Assembly: GCF_002559405.1 (NCBI RefSeq)
Contig: NZ_NTZO01000027.1
Span: forward strand, 20,932 to 84,931
Reading direction: 5' to 3'
Length of the DNA stretch: 64,000 nucleotides
Origin: Bacillus sp. AFS001701
GTDB taxonomy: Bacteria; Bacillota; Bacilli; Bacillales; Bacillaceae_G
In this document: positions 17,194 through 27,125 of the stretch, piece after piece
Position numbering within the stretch: the first letter of the stretch is position 1
Layout of the letters: every line of letters starts with the position of its first letter
Translations under genes and position numbers: made by a program
The notes under the pieces: model-generated
What the model was told of the DNA's origin: nothing
The model's database searches: none
Seen by the model: only the letters and a program-made list of their open reading frames with translations

Positions 17194-19359
17194 TTGTTTC
17201 ATATTAAAAGAGCTTTTGAAGCTTATATAGATGGATTTCAAGAAATAACAATGATTATTCCCAAATCGAACAAACATACAGTGCAGTCATATTTTGAACT
17301 AATTGAAGAGGATGGTCGGAAAACTAGGCTTCCTGTCGTATCTCGAATAGAGTTTGAGAGATTTTTTAAATATACTGTTTTAACTACTGAAGTCCTTTTG
17401 TTAGAAAAAAAGTATGAGATTGAAGATGAATTTGGTATTCGCACAGATTTACAAGTAGGTGGAGTTATTCGTTCGAAGGACTTTGATGCAAAATATGCCT
17501 ATGATGGAGAAGATTTAGGTGCGATTTACACAAGTAAATCTACACAATTCAAACTATGGGCACCTACTGCTTCTAGGGTTAAGTTAAGAATATATCAAGA
17601 ATACGGAGAAGAAGAAAAATTTACTGAAATGTCTATGGAACGGGATGGAAAAGGGACATGGAAAACAGTAATCAATCGTGATTGTGACGGATTAGTTTAT
17701 AATTTTTTAGTATGTGTGAATCTGATTTGGCGAGAAGCGGTCGATCCTTATGCAAAAGCAGTTACTGTAAATGGTAAACATAGTGTCGTAATTGATTTAT
17801 CGAAGAGTAGCAAAGTTAGTAAAGTAAATAGTGCACCACCAAGTAAGTATACTGATTGTATTATTTACGAAGCCAGTATTCGAGATTTTACTTCACATCC
17901 ACTAAGTGGGATTCAAAAAAAGGGGTCTTTTCAAGGATTTCATGAAAAAGATACGATGTACAATGGTTTTTCAACAGGTATAGATTATATATGCAAGCTA
18001 GGAGTTACACATATTGAATTATTACCATTTTTTGATTTTGAAGGAATAGATGAAAATAACCCTTTCCAAAGCTATAATTGGGGCTACAATCCATTGAATT
18101 TCAATGCACCAGAAGGTAGTTATAGTTTAAAACCGGATGAACCAATTGAAAGAATAAATGAATTAAAGAAACTTATTTCAGTTTATCATGAGCATGGTTT
18201 ACGAATTATTATGGATGTTGTTTACAATCATGTTTATGAATTACAAACTAGCCAATTCGAAAAAATTGTACCAGGATATTATTTTAGACAAGATGAACGT
18301 GGTTTACCATCGAATGGAACAGGAGTTGGGAATGACTTTGCATCTGAAAGAATGATGGCTAGACGATTTATTCTAAAATCAATAAAATATTGGACTAAAG
18401 AATATGACATCGATGGCTTTAGGTTTGATTTAATGGGAATATTGGATACGGATACAATGAATGAAATTGTAACTGAACTGACAAGCTTAAAACCAGAAAT
18501 AATCATTTTTGGAGAAGGTTGGGATTTAAATACTTCATTAAGTCCATCTTCTCGAAAAGCAACAATAAACCAAAGTCATCAACTATCTATGGTTGGGTTT
18601 TTTAATGATAAATTTCGCGATGGAATAAAAGGAAGTACTTTTTCATTTCAAGAAATAGGGTTTATACAAGGCAATAATATTCATAATGATTACTTGGCCG
18701 ATTTACTTTTAGGAAGCGTTGGGATTAATAAACAAGTAAATTTATTTAAAGAGCCATATCAATCGATCAATTATGTTGAATCACATGATAATCATACTAT
18801 GTGGGACAGATTAAAGCTTTCCAATCAGAAAGAGAATGAGGAAATACTAAAGAAAAGGCATATACTTGGAACAAGTATTGTATTATTTTCGTTTGGTGTA
18901 CCGTTTCTTCATAGTGGCCAGGAGTTTTTTCGAACAAAAAAGGGAATCGAAAACAGTTATAATTCAGGCGACACAATAAATAGTATTGATTGGGCAAAAG
19001 CAGAACGTGAAGCATCATCAATTCAAATAGTAAAAGAATTTATCGCAATTCGAAAGCGCTTTAATAGTTTTCGTTTTTCTTTAAAAGAAGAAATAGAAAA
19101 GTATGTAACGCCAGTCAATATTCATCGAGATCTAATTGGTTACCGAATTAGCGGGATAGAAGAAATCGATCAAGTTAAAGAGATAATGGTGTTATTTCAT
19201 AATGGTCTAACTGATATTTATATTGATTTAGGAAATGAAGAAGACAATTGGGAATTTATATGGGACGGTCATAATCATTATGTTAATAAAGGGATGAAAG
19301 TGGATTGTAATAAATTACCAATGCCGTCGCTTTCGACTGTTGTATTAGTAAAATACTAG
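17194..19359 (+). CDS. amyX: Type I pullulanase AmyX
   Basis: This 721-residue GH13 enzyme hydrolyses alpha-1,6 branches in pullulan, starch or glycogen. The order is N-terminal beta domains with a CBM48-like module (about residues 115-205), a catalytic barrel and a C-terminal beta domain. The pullulanase-specific YNWGYNP motif is present. Catalytic residues are seen in DGFRFDLMG (nucleophile Asp), FGEGWD (acid/base Glu) and ESHDNHTMWD (third Asp). There is no signal peptide, so it is intracellular. It starts at TTG with GGATGGTG upstream, and a terminator follows. Position matches B. subtilis amyX. Confidence 0.93.
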   Translation: MFHIKRAFEAYIDGFQEITMIIPKSNKHTVQSYFELIEEDGRKTRLPVVSRIEFERFFKYTVLTTEVLLLEKKYEIEDEFGIRTDLQVGGVIRSKDFDAKYAYDGEDLGAIYTSKSTQFKLWAPTASRVKLRIYQEYGEEEKFTEMSMERDGKGTWKTVINRDCDGLVYNFLVCVNLIWREAVDPYAKAVTVNGKHSVVIDLSKSSKVSKVNSAPPSKYTDCIIYEASIRDFTSHPLSGIQKKGSFQGFHEKDTMYNGFSTGIDYICKLGVTHIELLPFFDFEGIDENNPFQSYNWGYNPLNFNAPEGSYSLKPDEPIERINELKKLISVYHEHGLRIIMDVVYNHVYELQTSQFEKIVPGYYFRQDERGLPSNGTGVGNDFASERMMARRFILKSIKYWTKEYDIDGFRFDLMGILDTDTMNEIVTELTSLKPEIIIFGEGWDLNTSLSPSSRKATINQSHQLSMVGFFNDKFRDGIKGSTFSFQEIGFIQGNNIHNDYLADLLLGSVGINKQVNLFKEPYQSINYVESHDNHTMWDRLKLSNQKENEEILKKRHILGTSIVLFSFGVPFLHSGQEFFRTKKGIENSYNSGDTINSIDWAKAEREASSIQIVKEFIAIRKRFNSFRFSLKEEIEKYVTPVNIHRDLIGYRISGIEEIDQVKEIMVLFHNGLTDIYIDLGNEEDNWEFIWDGHNHYVNKGMKVDCNKLPMPSLSTVVLVKY

Positions 19360-19399
19360 CAACTACTTGCAGATTCTAATTAAACAATGTAAACTTGTT

Positions 19400-19446
19400 A
19401 AAGATGGCTTATTACAGCTGATTGTAATAGGCTATCTTTCTTTTTG
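19400..19446 (+). terminator. Intrinsic terminator after amyX
   Basis: A long stem, AAGATgGCTTATTACA paired with TGTAATAgGCtATCTT with small mismatches, is followed by TCTTTTTG. Confidence 0.8.
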
Positions 19447-19498
19447 TAATAAAATATTTTAAATACAAACATATATAACAACAAGGAACGGAAGAACA

Positions 19499-20287
19499 AT
19501 GGATAATCTTATAAAAGAAATACTCGGAAAAGAATGGACAATCTCGCCAGCCGGTGGATTTACTGGTGAAGCGTATATAGCAGAAAATAGTGATAAGAGA
19601 TTATTTCTAAAACGAAATTCTTCTCCTTTTTTAGCAGTTTTATCAGCAGCTGGCTTTGTTCCAAAATTAGTTTGGACTAGAAGACTAGAAAATGGTGATG
19701 TACTTACTGCTCAAGAGTGGGTGATTGCACGTAGTTTAGAACCTGATGAGCTCTCTGCGAAAGGGGTTGCGCAATTTTTATATCGTATCCATTCCTCCAA
19801 AGAATTGTTATATATGTTAACGAAGCTAGGGATTAATCCTTTAGAACCTCAGGATTTACTACAAACAATCGTAGGTAATCTTACTGAAGAGTTTACACAA
19901 AGCCAGATCATTGTAAAAGGCATCGAATACCTAGAGGAAAATATGCCATCTTTTGATTCAGACGATTTAGTCGTTTGTCATAGTGATTTAAATCATCATA
20001 ATTGGTTACTTACTGAGGCAAATAATTTATATTTAATCGATTGGGATGAAGCAATCATTGCTGATAAAGCATTTGATTTAGGCATGTTTTTATTCACCTA
20101 TGTAGAACAGAGCGATTGGGACAAATGGCTTCGAAGCTATGGAATAAAATTAACTGAAGAACTATTAAATCGAATGACTTGGTATGTAGTCGCTCAAACA
20201 ATCATTTGGATTAAATGGTATACTCTTCGTGAAAACGAAAAGCAGACTCAAAAAATGAAGAGCCTGCTAGAGAAGATATTAGATTAA
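19499..20287 (+). CDS. ytmP: Aminoglycoside-phosphotransferase-fold kinase YtmP
   Basis: This 262-residue protein has a kinase-like fold of the APH/choline-kinase type. Visible elements are the nucleotide-binding beta strand and Lys (RLFLKRN), the catalytic loop VCHSDLNHHNW (near residues 160-170), and the metal-binding YLIDWDEA. Family members phosphorylate small alcohols such as choline, thiamine or sugars. The substrate of YtmP is not known, and no drug-resistance role is implied by this chromosomal context. It lies just upstream of convergent ytzH, as in B. subtilis. Confidence 0.85.
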   Translation: MDNLIKEILGKEWTISPAGGFTGEAYIAENSDKRLFLKRNSSPFLAVLSAAGFVPKLVWTRRLENGDVLTAQEWVIARSLEPDELSAKGVAQFLYRIHSSKELLYMLTKLGINPLEPQDLLQTIVGNLTEEFTQSQIIVKGIEYLEENMPSFDSDDLVVCHSDLNHHNWLLTEANNLYLIDWDEAIIADKAFDLGMFLFTYVEQSDWDKWLRSYGIKLTEELLNRMTWYVVAQTIIWIKWYTLRENEKQTQKMKSLLEKILD

Positions 20288-20318
20288 ATAAAAATTTCCT
20301 CGGAAATTGTCATATAGA

Positions 20319-20597
20319 TTAAGAATAAGTATTGAAATCAGTCACCCATTGAGAGAGTTGATTTTGGTGGTTTGTAATGTGCTGATCTAAATCAGCAGAA
20401 TACTTTCCAGACTGACTATAATAATAAACGTCATTTAACATGCTTTTTACATCATCTGTTATTTGGTCGTTCGTTAATAAGGATTGAACAAGTCTTTCTA
20501 ATTGCTCACATTCTGATATAGTTCCACAACAGTCAGATTGGTGATTCATTAAAATATCTCGTAAAATTGTTAATTGATGTTCATGATTTAAAGGCAT
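20319..20597 (-). CDS. ytzH: YtzH-like protein of unknown function
   Basis: The product is 92 residues from the ATG at 20597 (MPLNHEHQLTILRDIL), which has AAAGGATG upstream; the frame extends further but without a ribosome binding site. It is a soluble, helical protein with a CCGT-x-SECEQLERL segment carrying a Cys pair. The YtzH family is conserved in Bacillus between ytmP and trmB, and its role is unknown. It is convergent with ytmP and divergent from trmB. Confidence 0.8.
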   Translation of the reverse strand: MPLNHEHQLTILRDILMNHQSDCCGTISECEQLERLVQSLLTNDQITDDVKSMLNDVYYYSQSGKYSADLDQHITNHQNQLSQWVTDFNTYS

Positions 20598-20674
20598 AAA
20601 TTCACATCCTTTTTTTATTAAGTACACTTGAAATAGTTTGTGTTACAAGAAATGATTTTATACTATCCGTGAAT

Positions 20675-20706
20675 AACCGAGTGCCACCGTGCTTGGTTTT
20701 TTCTTT
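20675..20706 (+). terminator. Terminator-like hairpin upstream of trmB
   Basis: AACCGAG and CTTGGTT pair (one G-T) around a 10-nt loop, followed by TTTTTTCTTT. It lies 42 bp before the trmB start codon and just after a TATACT (20659-20664), so it may be part of the trmB leader. The region between ytzH and trmB is divergent, so no upstream plus-strand gene obviously needs it. Confidence 0.45.
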
Positions 20707-20747
20707 GAGTAAATATAAATTGCAAAATCGAGAGGGAGTAAAATCTT

Positions 20748-21389
20748 ATGAGATTAAGACATAAGCCAGGTGCGGCAGATCAAGTTAAACAAAATGTTCA
20801 TTATGTAATTCCAAATCCATCTGAACAAAAAGGGAAATGGAAAGAAGTTTTCCAAAATGATCAACCAATTCATATCGAGGTTGGTACGGGTAGAGGTCGT
20901 TTTATGGTCGGTATGGCTAAGGCCAATCCTCATATTAACTATATTGGCATTGAGAAATACACAAGTGTAATTTCTGATGCATTAGATAAATTAATTGAAG
21001 CTGAAGTTCCAAACTTAAAGCTGTTAAATGTAGATGCACAAAAATTAACGGATTTCTTTGAGGACGGAGAAATAGATCGAGTATATTTAAACTTTTCTGA
21101 TCCATGGCCCAAGGTTCGTCATGAAAAGCGTCGATTAACATATAAAACATTTTTAAAAATGTATCAACAAATCTTGAAAAATGATGGGGAAATTCATTTT
21201 AAAACAGATAATCAAGATTTATTCGAGTTTTCAATCATGAGTATGGCGAACTACGGAATGACTATGCATTTCTTAAGCCTAGATCTTCATCATAGTGATT
21301 TTGAAGGAAATATTATGACTGAATACGAAGAAAAGTTTTCTTCAAAAGGTAACCGTATTTACCGAGTTGAAGCTGCTTATAGAAACTAA
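20748..21389 (+). CDS. trmB: tRNA (guanine-N7)-methyltransferase TrmB
   Basis: This 213-residue SAM methyltransferase forms m7G46 in the variable loop of tRNAs. The typical N-terminus MRLRHKPGA is present, followed by the SAM-binding EVGTGRGRF (near residues 45-53), [10 protein letters not shown], and the family signature [17 protein letters not shown] (near 117-133). Length and motifs are complete. It starts at ATG with GAGAGGGAG upstream. A terminator follows at 21392. Its place between ytzH and ytnP matches B. subtilis. Confidence 0.95.
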   Translation: MRLRHKPGAADQVKQNVHYVIPNPSEQKGKWKEVFQNDQPIHIEVGTGRGRFMVGMAKANPHINYIGIEKYTSVISDALDKLIEAEVPNLKLLNVDAQKLTDFFEDGEIDRVYLNFSDPWPKVRHEKRRLTYKTFLKMYQQILKNDGEIHFKTDNQDLFEFSIMSMANYGMTMHFLSLDLHHSDFEGNIMTEYEEKFSSKGNRIYRVEAAYRN

Positions 21390-21391
21390 TC

Positions 21392-21432
21392 AAAAGACTA
21401 TCGTGATCAATTTATCATGATAGTCTTTTTTA
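21392..21432 (+). terminator. Intrinsic terminator after trmB
   Basis: AAAGACTATCgTGAT and ATCAtGATAGTCTTT pair around a short loop, followed by T6. Confidence 0.9.
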
Positions 21433-21603
21433 TTTTGCTACAACATACGAAATTTTAATATGATCGTTTATTTTTAGGCAATCTAAAACGAATTTTCATA
21501 ACCATTGATCCCTTTCTTTTACCTATTCCCGCTCTTGAAATATTCAGTAAATTCGTAAAAGTGGTATAATATTTAAGTCTAGTAAAAAAGAAGGGGGATA
21601 AGT

Positions 21604-22446
21604 ATGGAACAGTTAAAAATTGGAACTTGTACAATTCAATGGCTTACTGGAGGAAATACCCATTTAGATGGTGGAGCAATGTTTGGAGTTGTTCCAAAGG
21701 CGCTTTGGTCAAAAAAATATATTGTTAATGATAAAAACCAAATTCCTTTACGTACTGACCCGGTATTTATTCAAACGAATGGTTTAAACATTATCATTGA
21801 TAGTGGCATCGGTGTTAATAAATTAAATGAGAAGCAAAAAAGAAATTTTGGCGTTACCGAGGATTCAGCGTTAGAAGAATCATTAGCGAAGCACGGATTA
21901 AAACTCGACGATATTGATTATGTCATTATGACACATTTGCATTTTGATCATGCAAGTGGATTAACTAAATTTGAAAATGATGAATTCAAACCTGTATTTT
22001 CGAATGCAAAAATTATTACATCTCAAATTGAATGGGATGAAATGAGAAATCCGAATATTCGTTCAAGTAATACATATTGGAAAGAAAATTGGGAAGCAAT
22101 TCAGCGCCAAGTAATTGCATTTGAAAAAGAATATTCTTTAACAGATGAAATAACAATTATTCACACAGGTGGACATAGCGATGGGCACAGTATTATAAAA
22201 ATTGAAACTGAAGATGAGCTATTATTACATATGGGGGATTTAATGCCTACACATGCACATCAGTCACCATTATGGGTTATGGCATATGATGATTACCCAA
22301 TGACATCTATTTACGCAAAAGAAAAATGGGTTAATTTTGGAATGCAAAAAAAATCTTGGTTTACGTTCTATCATGACGATGTATTTAGAGCAATAAAATG
22401 GAGCGCTGAAGGACAAGTATTACAGTCGATCGAACGCTCCAAATAA
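21604..22446 (+). CDS. ytnP: Metallo-beta-lactamase-fold lactonase YtnP (quorum quenching)
   Basis: This 280-residue MBL-fold hydrolase has the zinc motif H111-x-H113-x-D115-H116 in [10 protein letters not shown], a downstream GGHSDGHS and a metal Asp/Glu in HMGDLMPT. B. subtilis YtnP acts as a lactonase that quenches Streptomyces signalling; the same role here is by homology. No signal peptide is evident. It starts at ATG with AAGGGGG upstream, and a TATAAT at 21565 may be its -10. It is convergent with ytzB. Confidence 0.85.
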   Translation: MEQLKIGTCTIQWLTGGNTHLDGGAMFGVVPKALWSKKYIVNDKNQIPLRTDPVFIQTNGLNIIIDSGIGVNKLNEKQKRNFGVTEDSALEESLAKHGLKLDDIDYVIMTHLHFDHASGLTKFENDEFKPVFSNAKIITSQIEWDEMRNPNIRSSNTYWKENWEAIQRQVIAFEKEYSLTDEITIIHTGGHSDGHSIIKIETEDELLLHMGDLMPTHAHQSPLWVMAYDDYPMTSIYAKEKWVNFGMQKKSWFTFYHDDVFRAIKWSAEGQVLQSIERSK

Positions 22447-22460
22447 TTTGGCTATTGTTA

Positions 22461-22772
22461 TTAAACAATTTGAGCAGAAATTAGCTCACCATTTACAGCA
22501 TTAATGATGAATGAATAGTTTGTAGTATCATTATCTGATTCTACTACTGTAAAACCACCTTCATAAACATCACCTTCATAATCAGGTAAATCTGCCCACT
22601 TTGGTTCTGAATGAATCCAAGTTCCAGTTACATTACCATATGAAAGAAATACTGGTTTAATTGTTTTTAATGCTTTTTCTGCTGGAATATATTGTGAAGA
22701 TAATTTTTTTTGTAAATATAGTCCACCAGCAACACCTAAACCTAAGCCGATTAAGACGCGTTTAAGTTTCAT
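22461..22772 (-). CDS. ytzB: PepSY-domain membrane-anchored protein YtzB
   Basis: The product is 103 residues from the ATG at 22772, with GAGGTGG upstream. An N-terminal hydrophobic segment (KRVLIGLGLGVAGGLYLQ) should anchor or export it, and a single PepSY-like domain follows (YIPAEKALKTIKPVF..., NYSFIINAVNGELIS). PepSY domains are thought to inhibit or modulate peptidases outside the cell. Position between ytnP and ytoP is as in B. subtilis. The neighbouring peptidase YtoP is cytosolic, so a direct partnership is not expected. Confidence 0.8.
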   Translation of the reverse strand: MKLKRVLIGLGLGVAGGLYLQKKLSSQYIPAEKALKTIKPVFLSYGNVTGTWIHSEPKWADLPDYEGDVYEGGFTVVESDNDTTNYSFIINAVNGELISAQIV

Positions 22773-22933
22773 TTGTACCACCTCTATTTATGTATTATGC
22801 GCTTGAAAAAATATTCTACTACTTATCTTAGTCAAACCGGGGCAAGATTTCAACGGTTAGCATTGGTATTATGTGTTATTTTTAGATAAAATAAAAAAAG
22901 AAGATATGATTTGTACAGAGAGGAACTTTAATT

Positions 22934-24004
22934 ATGAATCAAGACACTCTACAGCTTTTTAAATTTTTAACAGAATTACAAGGTGCACCAGGATTTGAGC
23001 ATGAAGTGCGTCACTTCATGAGAAAAGAACTTGAAAAATATACTAATGAGATTGTGCAAGATCGTTTAGGAAGTATTTTTGGAGTTAAACGTGGAACTGA
23101 AGATGGACCTACTGTAATGGTGGCAGGTCATATGGATGAAGTTGGTTTCATGGTTACTCAAATTACAGAAAACGGGATGTTAAGATTTCAACCACTAGGT
23201 GGCTGGTGGAACCAAGTATTGCTTGCCCAAAGAGTTCAAGTAATGACAGAACAAGGACCAGTTATTGGTGTGATCGGTTCAATTCCACCGCATTTATTAA
23301 GCGATGAGTTAAGAGCTAGACCAATGGATATGAAAAATATGCTAATCGATATTGGTGCAGATAACAAAGAAGATGCGCTAAAAATTGGCGTTCGTCCAGG
23401 TCAACAAATTGTACCAGTATGTCCATTCACTCCTATGGCTAATGAGAAAAAAATCATGGCAAAAGCATGGGATAACCGTTATGGTTGTGGACTTGCGATT
23501 GAATTATTAAAAGAAGTTCAAAACGAAACATTACCAAATATTCTATATTCAGGTGCTACTGTTCAAGAAGAAGTTGGACTAAGAGGGGCACAAACAGCTG
23601 CAAATATGATTAAACCTGATATCTTTTACGCATTAGATGCAAGCCCAGCTAATGATATGTCAGGATCGAAATCCGAATTTGGTCAATTAGGTAAAGGTGT
23701 TTTATTACGAATTTTAGACCGAACAATGGTTACTCATAAAGGAATCCGTGAATTTATTTTAGATACTGCAGAAACGAATAAAATTCCTTACCAATATTTT
23801 GTTTCACAAGGTGGAACAGATGCTGGACGAGTACATGTTTCAAACGATGGCGTACCATCCGCTGTAATTGGTATTTGCTCTCGTTATATTCACACTGCGG
23901 CATCGATTATTCATGTTGATGATTATTTAGCTGCAAAGGAATTACTTGTTAAGCTAGTTAAAGCAACTGATAAAACAACTGTTGAAACATTACGTAATTA
24001 TTAA
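22934..24004 (+). CDS. ytoP: M42-family glutamyl-type aminopeptidase YtoP
   Basis: This 356-residue cytosolic metallo-aminopeptidase of the M42 family normally assembles as a large shell. Conserved metal or catalytic segments are [12 protein letters not shown] (His and Asp near residues 66-69), [18 protein letters not shown] (catalytic Glu pair near 213) and YALDASPA. A late His occurs in [10 protein letters not shown]. It removes N-terminal residues from peptides produced by larger proteases. AGAGAGG precedes the ATG, and a strong terminator follows. Confidence 0.92.
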   Translation: MNQDTLQLFKFLTELQGAPGFEHEVRHFMRKELEKYTNEIVQDRLGSIFGVKRGTEDGPTVMVAGHMDEVGFMVTQITENGMLRFQPLGGWWNQVLLAQRVQVMTEQGPVIGVIGSIPPHLLSDELRARPMDMKNMLIDIGADNKEDALKIGVRPGQQIVPVCPFTPMANEKKIMAKAWDNRYGCGLAIELLKEVQNETLPNILYSGATVQEEVGLRGAQTAANMIKPDIFYALDASPANDMSGSKSEFGQLGKGVLLRILDRTMVTHKGIREFILDTAETNKIPYQYFVSQGGTDAGRVHVSNDGVPSAVIGICSRYIHTAASIIHVDDYLAAKELLVKLVKATDKTTVETLRNY

Positions 24005-24009
24005 GAAAG

Positions 24010-24043
24010 TAAAAAAGAAGCCTAAAAAAGAGGCTTCTTTTTT
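24010..24043 (+). terminator. Intrinsic terminator after ytoP
   Basis: The stem AAAAAAGAAGCC / GGCTTCTTTTTT has a 9-nt loop and T-tail. It separates the conserved core from the inserted ABC operon. Confidence 0.93.
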
Positions 24044-24150
24044 TATTGAAAAACCTTCCCATGCCTTCTCTATCCTATCCCTATTCATTTTGTTCCTAGA
24101 ACTTTAACTCTTCTTTAAATTAATGTTATTAATAAATTCTTAACATGCAG

Positions 24151-24230
24151 TTAATGTGGGTTTTACGATGTTGCTTTATGATAAAACCGTAATAATCAGT
24201 AACAAACATTAAACAAACCACATTAATGTG
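24151..24230 (+). promoter_or_regulatory. Operator-like boxes before the ABC/phosphodiesterase operon
   Basis: TTAATGTGGGTTT (24151-24163) faces AAACCACATTAA (24215-24226) as an inverted pair. The second overlaps a perfect 12-bp palindrome CACATTAATGTG (24219-24230) that abuts the AGGAG ribosome binding site. A further ACATTAA is at 24206. The boxes flank the likely promoter (TTGCTT at 24171). They are candidate sites for the DeoR-type regulator encoded at the end of the operon; that assignment is inference. Confidence 0.5.
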
Positions 24231-24242
24231 AGGAGATCTAAA

Positions 24243-25355
24243 ATGAAAACTGAATTTAAGAAGAAAAGTTACAAGGCATTTCAAGTTGTCGTTATGGGTA
24301 TGACAGTTCTAGGACTAACAGCATGTGGAAAAGCCGTGGAATCGAAAAGTGAATCTGTATTAAATCCAAATTCATTAACTCTTAAAGAAATTGAAGTGAA
24401 AGCAAAAAAAGAAGGTGAAATAAATAGTGTAGGTATGCCCGATTCATGGGCTAACTGGGTGGAAACTTGGAATGAAGTTAATGAAAAGTATAATTTGAAA
24501 CATACTGACACAGATTTGTCTAGTGCGGAAGAAATTGCAAAAATGGATTCTGAAAAAGAGAATGCTACTGCAGATATTGGGGATGTTGGTATGTCTTTTG
24601 GTCCACTCGCTGAACAAAAGAAATTAACTATTCCATACAAAACATCTTACTGGAATGAGATACCTGATTGGGCAAAGGATGACAATGGAGACTGGGTAGT
24701 TGGTTATCAAGGAACTATTTCTTTTCTAACAAATAAAGAACTAGTAAAAACACCTCCTAAATCATGGGACGATATTTTGAAGGGGAATTATAAAGTAACG
24801 GTTGGAGACGTTCAACGTGGTTCACAGAACCAAATGGCCGTACTTGCTGCTGCTATTGCATACGGTGGAGATGAATCAAATATCCAGCCAGGGATCGACT
24901 TTTTTAAAAAGCTTGCTAAGCAAGGCCGTTTAAGCTTAACGGATGCTAAACCAGCAAACATCGAGAAAGGAGAGGTTGAAGTAGCACTTGTTTGGGACTT
25001 TAATGCGCTTGGTTATGCTGAAGCAATTAAGCGTAGTCAATTTGATGTATCTATCCCTAGTGATGGATCAGTTGTTAGTGGATACTCAACTATTATCAAT
25101 AAATATGCTGAACACCCTTACGCTGCTATGGCTACAAGAGAATATATTTTAAGTGACGAAGGACAAATCAACTTAGCAAAAGGATTTGCTCGACCAATTC
25201 GTAATGTAGAACTTCCAAAGGATGTAGCTGAAAAAATGATTCCAAAAGAGCAATACAAAAAAGCAAAGCCAATTAAAGATTTTAAGGCTTGGGAAGAAAC
25301 TGCAAAAACTTTACCTCAAATCTGGCAAGAAGAGGTGTTAGTAAATGTCAAATAA
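24243..25355 (+). CDS. ABC transporter substrate-binding lipoprotein (organophosphate/phosphonate-type operon)
   Basis: This 370-residue extracellular solute-binding protein has a signal peptide ending in the lipobox GLTAC, with C28 as the lipidated residue. The mature part is a type II binding fold of the Fe(III)/polyamine/2-aminoethylphosphonate group (GDVGMSFGPLAEQ, KSWDDILKGNYKVTVGD, VVSGYSTIINKYAEHP). The start at ATG 24243 has AGGAG 7 nt upstream. It is first in a six-gene run followed by an alkaline-phosphatase-superfamily enzyme, two permeases, an ATPase and a DeoR regulator, so the ligand is probably a phosphorus compound. The exact ligand cannot be read. Confidence 0.85.
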   Translation: MKTEFKKKSYKAFQVVVMGMTVLGLTACGKAVESKSESVLNPNSLTLKEIEVKAKKEGEINSVGMPDSWANWVETWNEVNEKYNLKHTDTDLSSAEEIAKMDSEKENATADIGDVGMSFGPLAEQKKLTIPYKTSYWNEIPDWAKDDNGDWVVGYQGTISFLTNKELVKTPPKSWDDILKGNYKVTVGDVQRGSQNQMAVLAAAIAYGGDESNIQPGIDFFKKLAKQGRLSLTDAKPANIEKGEVEVALVWDFNALGYAEAIKRSQFDVSIPSDGSVVSGYSTIINKYAEHPYAAMATREYILSDEGQINLAKGFARPIRNVELPKDVAEKMIPKEQYKKAKPIKDFKAWEETAKTLPQIWQEEVLVNVK

Positions 25356-26172
25356 AGTTATAGCTATAGTTGTTGATGGAATGAGATATGACAAAGCATG
25401 CGAAGCGCTTGGATATGTACAGCATTTAGTGGAATTAAATCAAGCAGCACTATACAAGATGGAATCGGAGCTTCCGAGTCTTTCTCGCCCACTATATGAA
25501 GTGTTATTAACCGGAACACCATCATCTGTAAATGGAATTACATCTAATCAAGCAGTTCGTTTATCGAATGAAAAAAGTATCTTTCATCTTACAAAGGAAA
25601 ATGGTTTTAGAAATGGGGCGGTTTCTTATTACTGGGTAAGCGAACTATATAATCGAGCACCATTTAATTTTATTGAGGATCGAGAACAAGATGATCAATC
25701 TAAAGCGATTCAATACGGGAAATTCTATTGGGATGACGATTATCCAGACAGTCACGTGTTTATGGATGCAGAAGCTTTACGTAGAAAATATGATCCCCAC
25801 TTTTTATACATTCACCCTTTAGGTGTAGATGTTAAAGGAGAAATATATGGTTCGGAATCGAAAGAATATAGAGAACAAATTTTAAAAATAGGCAGTTTGT
25901 TAGCGCAACTTCTTCCAATTTGGATGTCAGAAGGTTATCACATTTTAATTACTTCTGATCATGGGATGAGCGAAACTGGTAATCACGGAGGAATAACAGC
26001 AGGTGAACGAGATGTACCACTGTTTATCATCAGTCCAAAAGTTGAGCCTGGTGTTTATAACGAAGTAATCCCTCAGTTGGCTTTTGCTCCACTTGTTTGT
26101 GAGCTCTTAAATATAGAGCCATCAAATAAGATGATTTCATATCAGTTACCCGGTTATAAAGAAATTAATTGA
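25345..26172 (+). CDS. Cytosolic alkaline-phosphatase-superfamily (NPP-like) phosphodiesterase/phosphonate hydrolase
   Basis: This 275-residue protein overlaps the preceding gene by 11 bp and has no signal peptide. NPP-type motifs are present: metal Asp in VDGMRYD (D11), nucleophile region LPSLSRPLYEVLLTG with S47 in the Thr/Ser position, then SSVNGI, ITSDHGMS and GNHGG. The usual D-x-x-G-H metal motif reads D-V-K-G-E, so one His ligand is replaced by Glu. Relatives cleave nucleotide or glycerol phosphodiesters or phosphonoacetate. Its place between binding protein and permeases suggests it hydrolyses the imported substrate. Confidence 0.8.
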   Translation: MSNKVIAIVVDGMRYDKACEALGYVQHLVELNQAALYKMESELPSLSRPLYEVLLTGTPSSVNGITSNQAVRLSNEKSIFHLTKENGFRNGAVSYYWVSELYNRAPFNFIEDREQDDQSKAIQYGKFYWDDDYPDSHVFMDAEALRRKYDPHFLYIHPLGVDVKGEIYGSESKEYREQILKIGSLLAQLLPIWMSEGYHILITSDHGMSETGNHGGITAGERDVPLFIISPKVEPGVYNEVIPQLAFAPLVCELLNIEPSNKMISYQLPGYKEIN

Positions 26173-26216
26173 CGTTTTAATGATATGAAGGTTTTTATGG
26201 AAGGGGAATTGATTTA

Positions 26217-27125
26217 GTGAAAATTTTATCAATTCTCAAATGTATAAAGAATTTTAGGGAGCGAGAAGCTTTGCAAAAAATAAAAAAACATAAGATTTAC
26301 TTATTAGCTTTTTTATTGCCATTTGTATTGTTTGTTATAGGGTTTGAATTAGGGCCAATGATTGCAATGATTAAGAATGGTTTTTACGCAGATGATGGAA
26401 TCCATTTAACTATGAATCAATATATAACTATTTTTAAAAGTAAGTTTTACTTACAAGCTATTAAAAATAGTATTGTTATTTCTATTGTTTCGGCAGTTAT
26501 ATCTATTCTAATAGCAGTTGTCACAGCTTATTCCTTTACAAAGTTTTCACGTAAAATACAAAATCGTCTATTAATGATTGCTAATGTGACTTCAAATTTT
26601 GAAGGAATCCCACTTTCTTTCTCATATATTATTTTACTTGGAAACAATGGACTATTTACTTTGCTTTTTGCAAAACTCGGTTGGAATATATTTGCGGATT
26701 TTAATTTATATTCTTGGACAGGACTTATACTTGTCTATATTTATTTTCAGATTCCATTAGCAATTTTGTTGATATACCCTTCTTTTCAAGGAATAAAGCA
26801 ACAATGGAAAGAAGCGTCTGCATTATTAGGAGGATCAACAATATCATTTTGGCTAAGAATTGGAATTCCAGTACTATTACCAAGTATAGTAGGCACATTT
26901 AGTATTTTATTTGCTAACGCTATGGGGGCTTATGCAACAGCCTACGCATTAGTTGGTAGCAATTATAATTTATTGTCATTACAAATTGCCTCGCTAGTCT
27001 CAAGTGATGTTACATTAAAACCACAATTAGGTAGCGCATTAGGAGTCCTTCTAGCAACGACCATGATTGGAGCAATGTGGATTAATGAAAGAATGATGCG
27101 TCGCATTAGGAGGGATTTACGATGA
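26217..27125 (+). CDS. ABC transporter permease (first subunit)
   Basis: This 302-residue permease of the binding-protein-dependent type has about six membrane helices. The EAA loop that contacts the ATPase is WKEASALLGGSTISFWLRIGIP near residues 198-219. The listed start is GTG 26217 with AAGGGGA upstream; a TTG at 26271 with GGGAG is an alternative that would remove a polar N-terminal 18 residues. It overlaps the next permease by 4 bp, indicating coupled translation and a heterodimeric channel. Confidence 0.88.
   Translation: MKILSILKCIKNFREREALQKIKKHKIYLLAFLLPFVLFVIGFELGPMIAMIKNGFYADDGIHLTMNQYITIFKSKFYLQAIKNSIVISIVSAVISILIAVVTAYSFTKFSRKIQNRLLMIANVTSNFEGIPLSFSYIILLGNNGLFTLLFAKLGWNIFADFNLYSWTGLILVYIYFQIPLAILLIYPSFQGIKQQWKEASALLGGSTISFWLRIGIPVLLPSIVGTFSILFANAMGAYATAYALVGSNYNLLSLQIASLVSSDVTLKPQLGSALGVLLATTMIGAMWINERMMRRIRRDLR

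Noticed and set aside
19499..20287. Aminoglycoside resistance gene
   Set aside because: The fold is APH-like, but the gene is the conserved chromosomal ytmP between amyX and ytzH.
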